From positions 30,381 to 94,380 of the forward strand of contig CAJUMR010000006.1 in the NCBI GenBank assembly GCA_910587475.1: a DNA stretch of 64,000 bases. Reading direction: 5' to 3'. Below are positions 44,856-52,305 of the stretch, in pieces. The first letter of the stretch is position 1, and every line of letters begins with the position of its first letter. The stretch is from an uncultured Muribaculaceae bacterium. GTDB taxonomy: Bacteria > Bacteroidota > Bacteroidia > Bacteroidales > Muribaculaceae. The notes below the pieces were generated by a model. It saw only the letters and a list, made by a program, of their open reading frames with translations, was not told the origin of the DNA and ran no database searches. Made by a program: the position numbers and the translations under genes.

Positions 44856-46754
44856 ATGACTCCCGTCGACATCCTGACGCGCTATTGGGGCTACAGCTCG
44901 TTCCGGCCAATGCAGGCCGAGATCATCTCATCGTTGCTATCCCGACGCGACACCATCGGACTGCTCCCGACCGGAGGTGGAAAATCCATCACCTTCCAGG
45001 TGCCGGCCATGCTTTTCGATGGGCTGACGATAGTGGTCTCGCCGCTCATATCCCTGATGAAAGATCAGGTCGACAATCTTTTTCAGCGGGGCATCAGAGC
45101 CGTATATTTCCATTCGGGACTCACCCGTCGCGAGAGTCGCCTTGCGCTCGACCGTTGCCGACTCGACAAGGTCAAAATGGCCTACATTTCGCCCGAACGT
45201 CTGCGTCAGAAGAGTTTCATCGAAGAGATGAAACAGTGGCGTGTATCGGCTATCGTTGTCGACGAGGCGCATTGCATCTCGCAGTGGGGCTACGATTTCC
45301 GTCCCTCCTATCTTGCCATCAAAGATCTCAGGCAATTGTTTCCTGACGTTCCGGTCCTCGCTCTCACAGCCTCGGCAACTCCCGACGTGGTCGCAGACAT
45401 AGCCGACAAACTCGGGTTGAGATCCCCGGCAGTGTTCTCGAGAAGCTTTGCCCGCGACAACATCAGCTACATCGTCCGTCGCGACGAACACAAGGAAGGA
45501 CGCATGCTCAAGGTTCTCGCCAATACTTCAGGATCGGCGATCGTCTATGTCCGCTCGAGGCGCCGTTGCCGCGAGTTGGCTGATACAATAAAGAGCGCCG
45601 GCATTTCGGCCGACTTCTACCATGCCGGCCTGTCGCCTGAGGAAAAGTCTGACCGACAGGACAGATGGAAGAGCGGAGAGGTGAGGGTCATTGTGGCCAC
45701 AAACGCTTTCGGCATGGGCATCGACAAACCCGATGTCCGCACTGTCATCCACTACGACCTCCCTTCATCGCTTGAAGAATACTATCAGGAAGCAGGGCGT
45801 GCAGGGCGCGACGGCTTGCCGTCGTTTGCAGTGCTGCTCGTCTCCCGCTCCGACAAAGCTTTGCTGTCGCGCAGGCTCGGCGAAGCCTACCCCCCGAAAG
45901 ACTATATCCTGAGAGTCTACGAGTTGCTCGGCAACTACCTCGATGTCATTATCGGCGGAGGCTACAACAAGGTCTATGAATGTGATTTCAACCGATTTTG
46001 CATGCTGTTCAAGCTTCAGCCCGCCATGACGAGGAGCGCCTTGTCCATCCTTACACGCGCCGGATATATCGAATACTCCGACGAGTCGCTCACTCAGTCG
46101 AGAATTATGATTCTCGTCAACAAGTCGGAATTCTACTCTCTGTCGCTCGACGAGGCTACTGAAACTGTCTTTCAGGCCATTCTGCGCTTCTATCCGGGAT
46201 TGTTTGCCGACTATGTGCCGATAAGCGAAAGCCGCATTGCCGCGACCATCGGTGTTTCTGAACTTGCGGTGACTACGGCTCTTGTTGCACTTTCAAGGAT
46301 GCATGTCATCCATTACATCCCGAGACGGCTGACCCCCTACGTCTATTATCCCACATCGCGCGAACTTCCGCGCTATCTCGTCATTCCGCGCGACGTCTAC
46401 GATGTCCAGCGCGACCGTTTCGAAGCCAGGCTCAATGCCATCCGCCGCTTCGCATTCAGCGACGACTGCTGCCGGTCGCGCATCCTGTTGCAATATTTTG
46501 GCGAGAACGATGCCTGTGATTGCGGTGTCTGCGACGTCTGCCGCGAGCACATCCGCCGTGAGCCCGACAGCCGGACGTTACTCTCTGTTGCCGATCAGAT
46601 CAGAGACTGTGTCAACTCTGCCAGACGCATGTCGATCGACCAATTGGCCGATCGTTTCCCTACGTGCCGTAGCGCCGCCATCGAGCAACTTCGTCGCATG
46701 GTCGACGATGGCGAATTTTCTATAGATGGAAACTTCATAGAGTCCTGCCGATAG
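44856..46754 (+). CDS. recQ: ATP-dependent DNA helicase RecQ
   Basis: 632 residues. The superfamily 2 core has 'RPMQAEII', Walker A 'TGGGKSITFQVPA', 'DEAHCISQWGYDFRPSY', 'ALTASATPDV' and 'QEAGRAGRDGLPS'. The RQC region carries the zinc cysteines in 'CCRSRILLQYFGENDACDCGVCDVC'. A short C-terminal helical domain follows, and a canonical HRDC domain is not evident. It unwinds 3'-tailed DNA in recombination and fork repair, and follows recJ, its classical partner in the RecF pathway. Confidence 0.95.
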   Translation: MTPVDILTRYWGYSSFRPMQAEIISSLLSRRDTIGLLPTGGGKSITFQVPAMLFDGLTIVVSPLISLMKDQVDNLFQRGIRAVYFHSGLTRRESRLALDRCRLDKVKMAYISPERLRQKSFIEEMKQWRVSAIVVDEAHCISQWGYDFRPSYLAIKDLRQLFPDVPVLALTASATPDVVADIADKLGLRSPAVFSRSFARDNISYIVRRDEHKEGRMLKVLANTSGSAIVYVRSRRRCRELADTIKSAGISADFYHAGLSPEEKSDRQDRWKSGEVRVIVATNAFGMGIDKPDVRTVIHYDLPSSLEEYYQEAGRAGRDGLPSFAVLLVSRSDKALLSRRLGEAYPPKDYILRVYELLGNYLDVIIGGGYNKVYECDFNRFCMLFKLQPAMTRSALSILTRAGYIEYSDESLTQSRIMILVNKSEFYSLSLDEATETVFQAILRFYPGLFADYVPISESRIAATIGVSELAVTTALVALSRMHVIHYIPRRLTPYVYYPTSRELPRYLVIPRDVYDVQRDRFEARLNAIRRFAFSDDCCRSRILLQYFGENDACDCGVCDVCREHIRREPDSRTLLSVADQIRDCVNSARRMSIDQLADRFPTCRSAAIEQLRRMVDDGEFSIDGNFIESCR

Positions 46755-46945
46755 CAAGCGGAGGAAACAAGATCTTAGGATTAATTAATCTCTTTTAGCG
46801 GCTTGTCATGCGCCTTTCGCAGGGCTGATACGTTATATTACCGTAGCGTAAAAAGAAAGAGATACGCACCTCAAACATCCCTCGTCCTCTTCTCCGGGTT
46901 GTGAAATCAGGTTTGGAGGCTCTCATAAATAAATAGTTGAAACGA
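46755..46945. other. Intergenic stretch after recQ
   Basis: No gene recognised. It contains a 12-bp AT palindrome GATTAATTAATC (46779-46790) and becomes AT-rich towards the lipoprotein cassette. The probable recQ transcript end lies here but no clear hairpin plus T-run was found. Confidence 0.4.
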
Positions 46946-46980
46946 AATGCGTGCCGGAGTCTTACACTCCGGCACGCATT
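46946..46980. terminator. Stem-loop after the beta-propeller gene
   Basis: A 15-bp perfect stem (46946-46960 with 46966-46980) with a five-base loop, 16 bases past the minus-strand stop. The following minus-strand sequence is T-rich but not a pure T-run. Confidence 0.7.
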
Positions 46981-46995
46981 GATTCCGCATCATCC

Positions 46996-48114
46996 TCACT
47001 TGAAATGATGGAAAATCAGCACAGGGTTCGAGTCTTCATCGACCCCTTCGATATATTTCTTTCCGAATTTGTTTTCGACAAATTCAATGTTACGAAGCTC
47101 TATGGCAGTGATATACCATCCTTTATAAAACGCCAGCGGCGCTAAGGCGAGAAATGGGAAATCCTCGGAAATGACGCATTCGATCAGATCCCCTTTACCC
47201 GTGCGCTCATCATAGCGGTAGACATAGTCTTTTCTTAATCTATTGTCGAATAAATGAAATGATTGTAACGATAGACTGTCAGCGTTATATGCTTTTCCAA
47301 GGAATTCCACACCGCAATTTATAAAGCACTCATGGCTTATTTCATCGTAATCTTTGTCAATATAGTTATCAGGCTGAAAAGGTGTATTTATTTTATACTG
47401 ACGTTTGATTTCAAGTTTATTGTCGTCTGTAAGACCATAAACATTATAGTCGAACATATCTACAAAGTTGATTTGATCAGATTCATTTGTAATGAATGGA
47501 TTAAATCCCATGTCATGAGGCTGTATTGTGTTTGGGCTAAACTCCTGGAATTTGTTGATTATACATCCTTTCTGCAAATCATATATAATGAAATTATAAT
47601 TTAATAAGCTTCCTTTGTCTGAAAATAAAATTACAGTGTTATTATCTATTAATTGGAAAGAAAAGAACCAATCTGGAAGGTGGTAAGTATTAATGCCATG
47701 ACCATATAAATCATATTGTACCAAAGACTTGGCCTCTCTAGACAAAATCCAGATATTATCGTTGGAAAGATGCGCATCTTCAATACTGATATATTCATTC
47801 GGTCCTTGACCATGTCGGTTGAATGCCGACACAAGTCGTCCGTCATGATCGTATACAAAAGCATCATGCATGTTTGACACAATCAGTATATTGTCATCAT
47901 CTATGTCGAAAGAAGATATTTCACCGATCATCGCTTCATTGTCTCGTGTCTCAAGCTTCACATAATGCCATTCGTCGATAAAGTCAGTCTGCTTTGCCGG
48001 AGTTTGATAGATATCGATTTCTATAACATTGGTTTTGGATGGATTATCGTCTAACGAGCATGATATAAATAAAACATAGATTGTGATTATGAATATTTCG
48101 AGGAATCGTATCAT
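46996..48114 (-). CDS. Six-bladed beta-propeller lipoprotein
   Basis: 372 residues. A lipoprotein signal ends with lipobox F-I-S-C, then repeated blades of the '6-bladed beta-propeller' type common in Bacteroidales ('GEISSFDIDDDNILIVSN', 'VSAFNRHGQGPNEYISIEDA', 'FPFLALAPLAFYKGWYI'). The 'G.GP.EY' motif is diagnostic of this group. The function is unknown. It lies 2 bases after the NVEALA gene in an AT-rich operon. The base composition differs clearly from recQ and the genes beyond 49.5 kb. Confidence 0.82.
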   Translation of the reverse strand: MIRFLEIFIITIYVLFISCSLDDNPSKTNVIEIDIYQTPAKQTDFIDEWHYVKLETRDNEAMIGEISSFDIDDDNILIVSNMHDAFVYDHDGRLVSAFNRHGQGPNEYISIEDAHLSNDNIWILSREAKSLVQYDLYGHGINTYHLPDWFFSFQLIDNNTVILFSDKGSLLNYNFIIYDLQKGCIINKFQEFSPNTIQPHDMGFNPFITNESDQINFVDMFDYNVYGLTDDNKLEIKRQYKINTPFQPDNYIDKDYDEISHECFINCGVEFLGKAYNADSLSLQSFHLFDNRLRKDYVYRYDERTGKGDLIECVISEDFPFLALAPLAFYKGWYITAIELRNIEFVENKFGKKYIEGVDEDSNPVLIFHHFK

Positions 48115-48116
48115 GA

Positions 48117-48479
48117 TTACAATTTGTTCATCTCTTCTTCAAAATCTGCACACGTAGTTGAAATACATGTCTTATTATTTCCTGAAACGCAATATTTTCT
48201 TGCTTTTTTTACATATTCATTTCCATTACAGTCTAGATACGTTTCATAGCCGTAATAATGGGCTTTTGATGCAATGTGCATTGGGACTAAACAGTCACTA
48301 TGCGCTTGATCAAAACCCTTTTCTTCTCCACCTCCGCTCTCATTCGTTGTCAAAGCTTGCAGATTTGCCAAGCCGACTTTGTCGAGGTTGGGAGTAGGCG
48401 TCGATGTCGAGTTGAAATAGCATGTTACGCCGGCGATTGCGGTAACTGCTACAGCGGTTAAAATAATTGATTTTTTCAT
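48117..48479 (-). CDS. NVEALA-type small secreted Cys-rich protein
   Basis: 120 residues. A signal peptide-like N-terminus (1-18) is followed by 'NLDKVGLANLQALTTNESGG', which fits the NVEALA motif region ('xNxEALxxxE'). The mature half holds five cysteines (Cys63, 84, 97, 105, 110), an odd number. The NVEALA family is widespread in Bacteroidales and has no established function. Its start overlaps the upstream stop (ATGA) and the beta-propeller gene follows after 2 bases, so the three are one translation-coupled unit. Confidence 0.8.
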   Translation of the reverse strand: MKKSIILTAVAVTAIAGVTCYFNSTSTPTPNLDKVGLANLQALTTNESGGGEEKGFDQAHSDCLVPMHIASKAHYYGYETYLDCNGNEYVKKARKYCVSGNNKTCISTTCADFEEEMNKL

Positions 48480-49405
48480 TGTGTTAGTTGGTTTGAATTG
48501 TGATGAAATTGATTTTTATTTAAAAAGCCTGAAATTCCAAGCCTTATTGGGGTAGAATAACCTGAAAAATATACATCAGCGTATTGACTGAAATATCCTG
48601 CTTGATTATTATCAGGGATAATTTTTATAGTTATAAAACAATCTGATTTCGGTTCAATGATCGTTCGCTCTGGCAGGGCTGAAGTACAGTCGCACGAAGT
48701 TATTACATCAGAGATTGAAATACTCTGGTCTCTGGTATTTGAAATGGCAAATTTTACCTCAATAGGCTTGCTGCTATCTGCTATGCCGACGTTGCGTGAT
48801 TTTTGAGAGCATGAAGCAGGTACAACTTTTTGAAGTTGTAAATTGTCGTATTCATCTTCTTCTGAGACGATATTCCTGAAGAGTGCTTTTATATTTGGAT
48901 TGGATATAGGGTTGCCGACTGCTAATATGTTGTTGTCGCAATCTGTTAAGAAAACATTGAACTGGTTGTCAGCCGGTAAATTATTAGCAGTAATGAACAC
49001 TCTATTATTGTCAATTGTGTAAGGAAACGGAAATCTGTTGGCTCTTACAAGGTATTTTGCTTCGCTGATATCGGAAGGGTTCATTATTAGGATTAAATTG
49101 ATCTCGGTTTTATCAGGCTCGCTCAATTCATTGATCAAATCCTCCCATTGCTGAAGTTTTAGACTGCATTTGGTGCAAGACGAAGAATCTATAAACGCTA
49201 TAATTTTGTAATCGCACTTATCGTTAAGTTTATCGATTGAGTTGTTTTGTATATAAAAATTGAGGTTTTCAGGCACGACCAATTCTCTGCCCAATAATTC
49301 GGCAAGCAATGTTGCTGTATCGTCAACGTTGTCAGATTGTTTGCAGGAAAATAAAACTATCGATATAAGACTGACGTATAATGATATGTACAATCGGGTG
49401 CTCAT
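48476..49405 (-). CDS. Thioredoxin-like/DUF1573 lipoprotein
   Basis: 309 residues. Lipobox L-F-S-C at Cys21. A thioredoxin-like domain (about 40-190) has a CxxC site at Cys77-Cys80 (S-C-T-K-C). A C-terminal DUF1573-type immunoglobulin-like domain (about 215-300) has 'VITSCDCTSALPERTIIEP' and 'ISGFLNKNQF'. The first gene of the AT-rich operon. A thiol-active lipoprotein beside a Cys-rich secreted protein suggests disulfide handling of that protein, which is inference. Confidence 0.75.
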   Translation of the reverse strand: MSTRLYISLYVSLISIVLFSCKQSDNVDDTATLLAELLGRELVVPENLNFYIQNNSIDKLNDKCDYKIIAFIDSSSCTKCSLKLQQWEDLINELSEPDKTEINLILIMNPSDISEAKYLVRANRFPFPYTIDNNRVFITANNLPADNQFNVFLTDCDNNILAVGNPISNPNIKALFRNIVSEEDEYDNLQLQKVVPASCSQKSRNVGIADSSKPIEVKFAISNTRDQSISISDVITSCDCTSALPERTIIEPKSDCFITIKIIPDNNQAGYFSQYADVYFSGYSTPIRLGISGFLNKNQFHHNSNQLTQ

Positions 49406-49507
49406 GGCCTAATTATAAAATTCGAACGCAAGTTAAAAAAAATAATTATAAGTTGCAAGTCTTAAATAAAAAAATTGGTTAATGAAAAGTGTGAGGTGGC
49501 AACAATG

Positions 49508-49539
49508 TTTGCTTCGCGTTGGAATTAGTGCTAAATTTG
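49508..49539 (+). promoter_or_regulatory. Consensus promoter of the glucosaminidase gene
   Basis: A perfect -33 TTTG (49508-49511), 20-base spacer, -7 TAAATTTG (49532-49539). The start of transcription would fall near 49542, almost on top of the likely GTG start at 49543, so the message is probably leaderless. Confidence 0.75.
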
Positions 49540-49542
49540 CGT

Positions 49543-50220
49543 GTGATCAAATTGATTGTCATAGCTGTTCTGACGTTCACATCGCTTTGCTGCGGTGTGC
49601 AATCGGTTTATGCTCACGACGATGATTTGGTCGTGTATGCTTCGCTCGACGAAGCCATCGATGCTGAAATAGAAGGCATTGATTTCAGCGATCTCGACGA
49701 CGTTGCCGATTTTTCAATCAGAGGATCGGCCAAAGTGCCCCATGAGCATATGGCCGAGTTTGTCAGGCAGCACAATCCATCTTTCGACCCGGAGATCGCA
49801 AGGACTTATATCGAAGTAGGGCGGATCTATGGCATTAGAGGCGACATCGCTTTCTGTCAGGCTATACTCGAGACTGGTTGGTTTCGCTTTGACCGGGGTA
49901 CGGCTGTGCAGGCCGATCATCACAATTATTGTGGGCTTGGGGTTGTCAGGCGCGGTGTAAAAGGTGCAGGTTTCAAAACTGTGCGTCAAGGCGTGACGGC
50001 GCATTTTCAGCATCTCTATGCTTATGCGACACGCGACCGATTGCCCGATGGCGAGAAAATGGTCGATCCGCGCTTCAATGCTGTCAAGCGCGGTGTAGCC
50101 GTAGAGTGGTCAGACCTCAACAACCGTTGGGCCATGAACCGTCACTACGGCTCTAAAATACTTGCGATCTACGACGCTCTGAAGATTTTCAGTCAGGGCT
50201 CTGCAAAAAAACGCCGCTAA
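49543..50220 (+). CDS. Glucosaminidase-domain cell-wall hydrolase
   Basis: 225 residues from the GTG at 49543; a TTG at 49519 would put the promoter inside the gene. A signal peptide (about 1-24, ending YAHD) is followed by a GH73-like N-acetylglucosaminidase/muramidase domain. Its catalytic block is 'FCQAILETGWFRF' (Glu); it also has 'NYCGLGVVRRG', 'GVTAHFQHLYAYA', 'VDPRF' and 'WAMNRHYGSKILAIYDAL'. It probably cuts peptidoglycan in the periplasm. It is alone on its transcript. Confidence 0.82.
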   Translation: MIKLIVIAVLTFTSLCCGVQSVYAHDDDLVVYASLDEAIDAEIEGIDFSDLDDVADFSIRGSAKVPHEHMAEFVRQHNPSFDPEIARTYIEVGRIYGIRGDIAFCQAILETGWFRFDRGTAVQADHHNYCGLGVVRRGVKGAGFKTVRQGVTAHFQHLYAYATRDRLPDGEKMVDPRFNAVKRGVAVEWSDLNNRWAMNRHYGSKILAIYDALKIFSQGSAKKRR

Positions 50221-50337
50221 TAATAAAGTGCCGCAACATGCATCGTATCACGTGGTTGGATGATCGGATGCTGAATGTCGTGAAATGTTAACCGTCACAT
50301 TTGTCCGATTTTACAGGTCGTTGCATTGATATGCTAC

Positions 50338-50345
50338 CTAACTTT
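50338..50345 (+). promoter_or_regulatory. -7 box before the 50.4-kb ORF
   Basis: TAACTTTG, ending 32 bases before the ATG at 50378. A TTG at 50320-50322 is only 15 bases upstream, so the -33 element is weak. Confidence 0.45.
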
Positions 50346-50377
50346 GCATTGTCAATCATTACGTCAATCTCTAACCT

Positions 50378-50965
50378 ATGATACTGAATCAACATCCACG
50401 TCACCGTTCGCCGGGCCGCACATTTTTGCGCCGTCTCTGGAGTCAAGGCTATCTCGATGCCATCGACGACGAGACCGCAATGATGATGTCGGGCCGCAAT
50501 TCGTCGCAGAGCCTTGCCCTGGCCATCATTTCGTCGGGGCTGCTGGAATGTATGGCCGATGATCACAGTCTCTTTCAGCGTATGCTGAAGGCCATTGAAC
50601 GGCTGACCGGAAAGATCGCTTCGCCCGCCGGCGTTGTCGGCAACATGATCGTGATGGATCGGTCTGATGTGGCATCTGTGAGCGGCATCGCTGAATATCC
50701 GCCATTGTTGCCCCGCGGGCCCGACGTGCCGGCTTTCATCTCTCTCTCATCTCTCTCTCATCACCCCGAAGCGAGAACATTGACATCGTTGGTTCAAACG
50801 GAAACAAAATTGCTCCGAAGTGTCATCGACACAGCCGGAGCAACCTTGCAGAATTATATAACATTCAACCATCAAGAGGTCGATAAAAAAGCACGCCCTT
50901 TCAAATCGTGCTTTATCCCTAAACGATTCTCACGACATGTTTGTTTCCGTTTTTCTCAAAAATAA
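50378..50965 (+). CDS. Uncharacterised ORF, possibly decayed or only partly coding
   Basis: 195 codons, basic N-terminus, no signal peptide or membrane segment, no recognised family. A promoter box precedes it, which favours a real gene. Against full coding, an 11-bp tandem repeat interrupts it at 50737, and two hairpins (50810-50843 and 50885-50915) lie within its last 55 codons. A terminator position near codon 145 and a drifted or frame-shifted 3' end would explain this. The last stretch ('KKARPFKSCFIPKRFSRHV') is of unusual composition. Confidence 0.4.
   Translation: MILNQHPRHRSPGRTFLRRLWSQGYLDAIDDETAMMMSGRNSSQSLALAIISSGLLECMADDHSLFQRMLKAIERLTGKIASPAGVVGNMIVMDRSDVASVSGIAEYPPLLPRGPDVPAFISLSSLSHHPEARTLTSLVQTETKLLRSVIDTAGATLQNYITFNHQEVDKKARPFKSCFIPKRFSRHVCFRFSQK
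50737..50762 (+). repeat. 11-bp tandem repeat inside the 50.4-kb ORF
   Basis: CATCTCTCTCT twice, followed by CATC. Because 11 is not a multiple of three, loss or gain of a copy would shift the reading frame. Confidence 0.8.
50810..50843. terminator. Nested stem-loop, possible terminator
   Basis: TTGCTCCG (50810-50817) pairs with CGGAGCAA (50836-50843), enclosing a second stem GTGTC/GACAC (50820-50824 and 50828-50832). No long T-run follows, so its role is uncertain. Confidence 0.4.
50885..50915. terminator. Stem-loop with A/T flanks before the antiporter promoter
   Basis: AAAGCACG (50888-50895) pairs with CGTGCTTT (50907-50914) around an 11-base loop, with an A6 run before. It resembles a weak terminator. 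Confidence 0.45.
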
Positions 50966-50969
50966 TCAG

Positions 50970-50977
50970 TAACTTTG
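50970..50977 (+). promoter_or_regulatory. -7 box of the NhaC-type antiporter gene
   Basis: TAACTTTG ends 8 bases before the ATG at 50986. Transcription would start about 50980-50985, giving a nearly leaderless message. The TTTG at 50940-50943 is 26 bases away, longer than usual. Confidence 0.55.
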
Positions 50978-50985
50978 CATGCTCT

Positions 50986-52305
50986 ATGAAACCGCAATCA
51001 CCCGACATCTCATCATTCGACCGGCAGATATCTGTCAGGCAGGGTCTGTTGGCTCTGTCGCCGATGTTTGTCTTTCTGGTGCTTTATCTTGTCGTGTCGC
51101 TCATCATCGGCGACTTCTACAAGATGCCTTTGTCGGTAGCATTTATAGCCGCATCGGTCTGGGCCGTCATCATCGACCGTCGCAAGCCCCTCGCCGACCG
51201 CATCGAGACTTTCTCGAAGGCCGCCGGATCGTCAAATATAATCTATATGATCTGGATCTTCATCCTTGCAGGTGCGTTTGCATCGCTTGCTAAGGAAACC
51301 GGGGCGATTGAAGCCACAGTCACTGCAACCCTTCACTTTTTGCCATATCAGCTCATGCTTCCGGGCCTGTTTCTCGCGGCATGCTTTATCTCGCTCTCGA
51401 TCGGCACATCTGTGGGGACTGTCGTGGCGCTTGTGCCGCTTGCTGTCGATCTGGCCTCGAGCGGCGGTGGCGACGTGGCGATGTTTGTCGCTGCGGTGCT
51501 CGGCGGTGCATTTTTCGGCGATAACCTTTCTTTCATATCTGACACAACCATTGCTGCCACCCGCACTCAGTCTGTGGCGATGAACGCTAAGTTCAAGGCC
51601 AATCTCAAGATCGTGGTACCTGCAGCCCTGGTGTCGCTTGCCATATATGCCGTGCTCGGCTCTCAGGTCAATGCTGTCGCTCCGACGGTCGAGATGAAGC
51701 CGCTGCTGATCGTGCCTTATCTTCTGATCATAATCATGGCCTTGATCGGACTTAATGTGACGGTCGTTCTTGTGTCGGGAATCATCGCAGCCATGCTGAT
51801 AGCTTCTCTTTCTGAAGGCTACTCACTGCTTGATCTCGCAGGCTTTCTCGGCGCAGGCGTCGATTCGATGGGCGATCTGATCATCATCACTCTCCTGTCG
51901 GCCGGCATGCTGGGCATTATCAAGTCGACCGGAGGCATCAACTTTCTGCTCCAACGCATGACCAGGCATATCCGCGGTGTGCGCGGAGCCAAAGTCTCGA
52001 TTGCTGCCCTCGTGGCTGCTGTCAACGTATGCACAGCCAACAACACCGTGGCCATCATCACCGTCGGATCGCTGTCGAAGAAGATTGCCGACCACTACGG
52101 CATAGAAGGTGCGCGCACGGCGAGCCTGCTCGACACCTGTTCGTGCATCATGCAGTGTCTGCTGCCATATGGTGCGCAGACGCTCCTCGCCGTGGGGCTT
52201 GCCGGCCTGTCGCCGGGCGATCCGTGGCCTTATCTCTATTATCCCTGGTGTCTTGCCGTGGCGGTTGCCGTCGGTATAATGGTTACGCGGCCATCAGGCA
52301 AATAA
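50986..52305 (+). CDS. NhaC-family Na+/H+ antiporter
   Basis: 439 residues from the ATG at 50986; the frame stays open to a TTG at 50941, but a promoter box lies in between. About eleven membrane helices. Family-like blocks include 'FLAACFISLSIGTSVGTVVALVPLA', given here as 'SLSIGTSVGTVV' followed by 'GGAFFGDNLSFISDTTIAA' and 'NNTVAIITVGSLS'. The last resembles the conserved NhaC/NhaD half-helix region. It exchanges sodium for protons (or another organic pair) across the inner membrane. The 3' end overlaps the convergent radA gene by 12 bases. Confidence 0.88.
   Translation: MKPQSPDISSFDRQISVRQGLLALSPMFVFLVLYLVVSLIIGDFYKMPLSVAFIAASVWAVIIDRRKPLADRIETFSKAAGSSNIIYMIWIFILAGAFASLAKETGAIEATVTATLHFLPYQLMLPGLFLAACFISLSIGTSVGTVVALVPLAVDLASSGGGDVAMFVAAVLGGAFFGDNLSFISDTTIAATRTQSVAMNAKFKANLKIVVPAALVSLAIYAVLGSQVNAVAPTVEMKPLLIVPYLLIIIMALIGLNVTVVLVSGIIAAMLIASLSEGYSLLDLAGFLGAGVDSMGDLIIITLLSAGMLGIIKSTGGINFLLQRMTRHIRGVRGAKVSIAALVAAVNVCTANNTVAIITVGSLSKKIADHYGIEGARTASLLDTCSCIMQCLLPYGAQTLLAVGLAGLSPGDPWPYLYYPWCLAVAVAVGIMVTRPSGK

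Noticed and set aside
50941..50985. A TTG start 15 codons upstream for the NhaC-type gene
   Set aside because: The stretch contains a -7 box, and its residues do not resemble the family's N-terminus.
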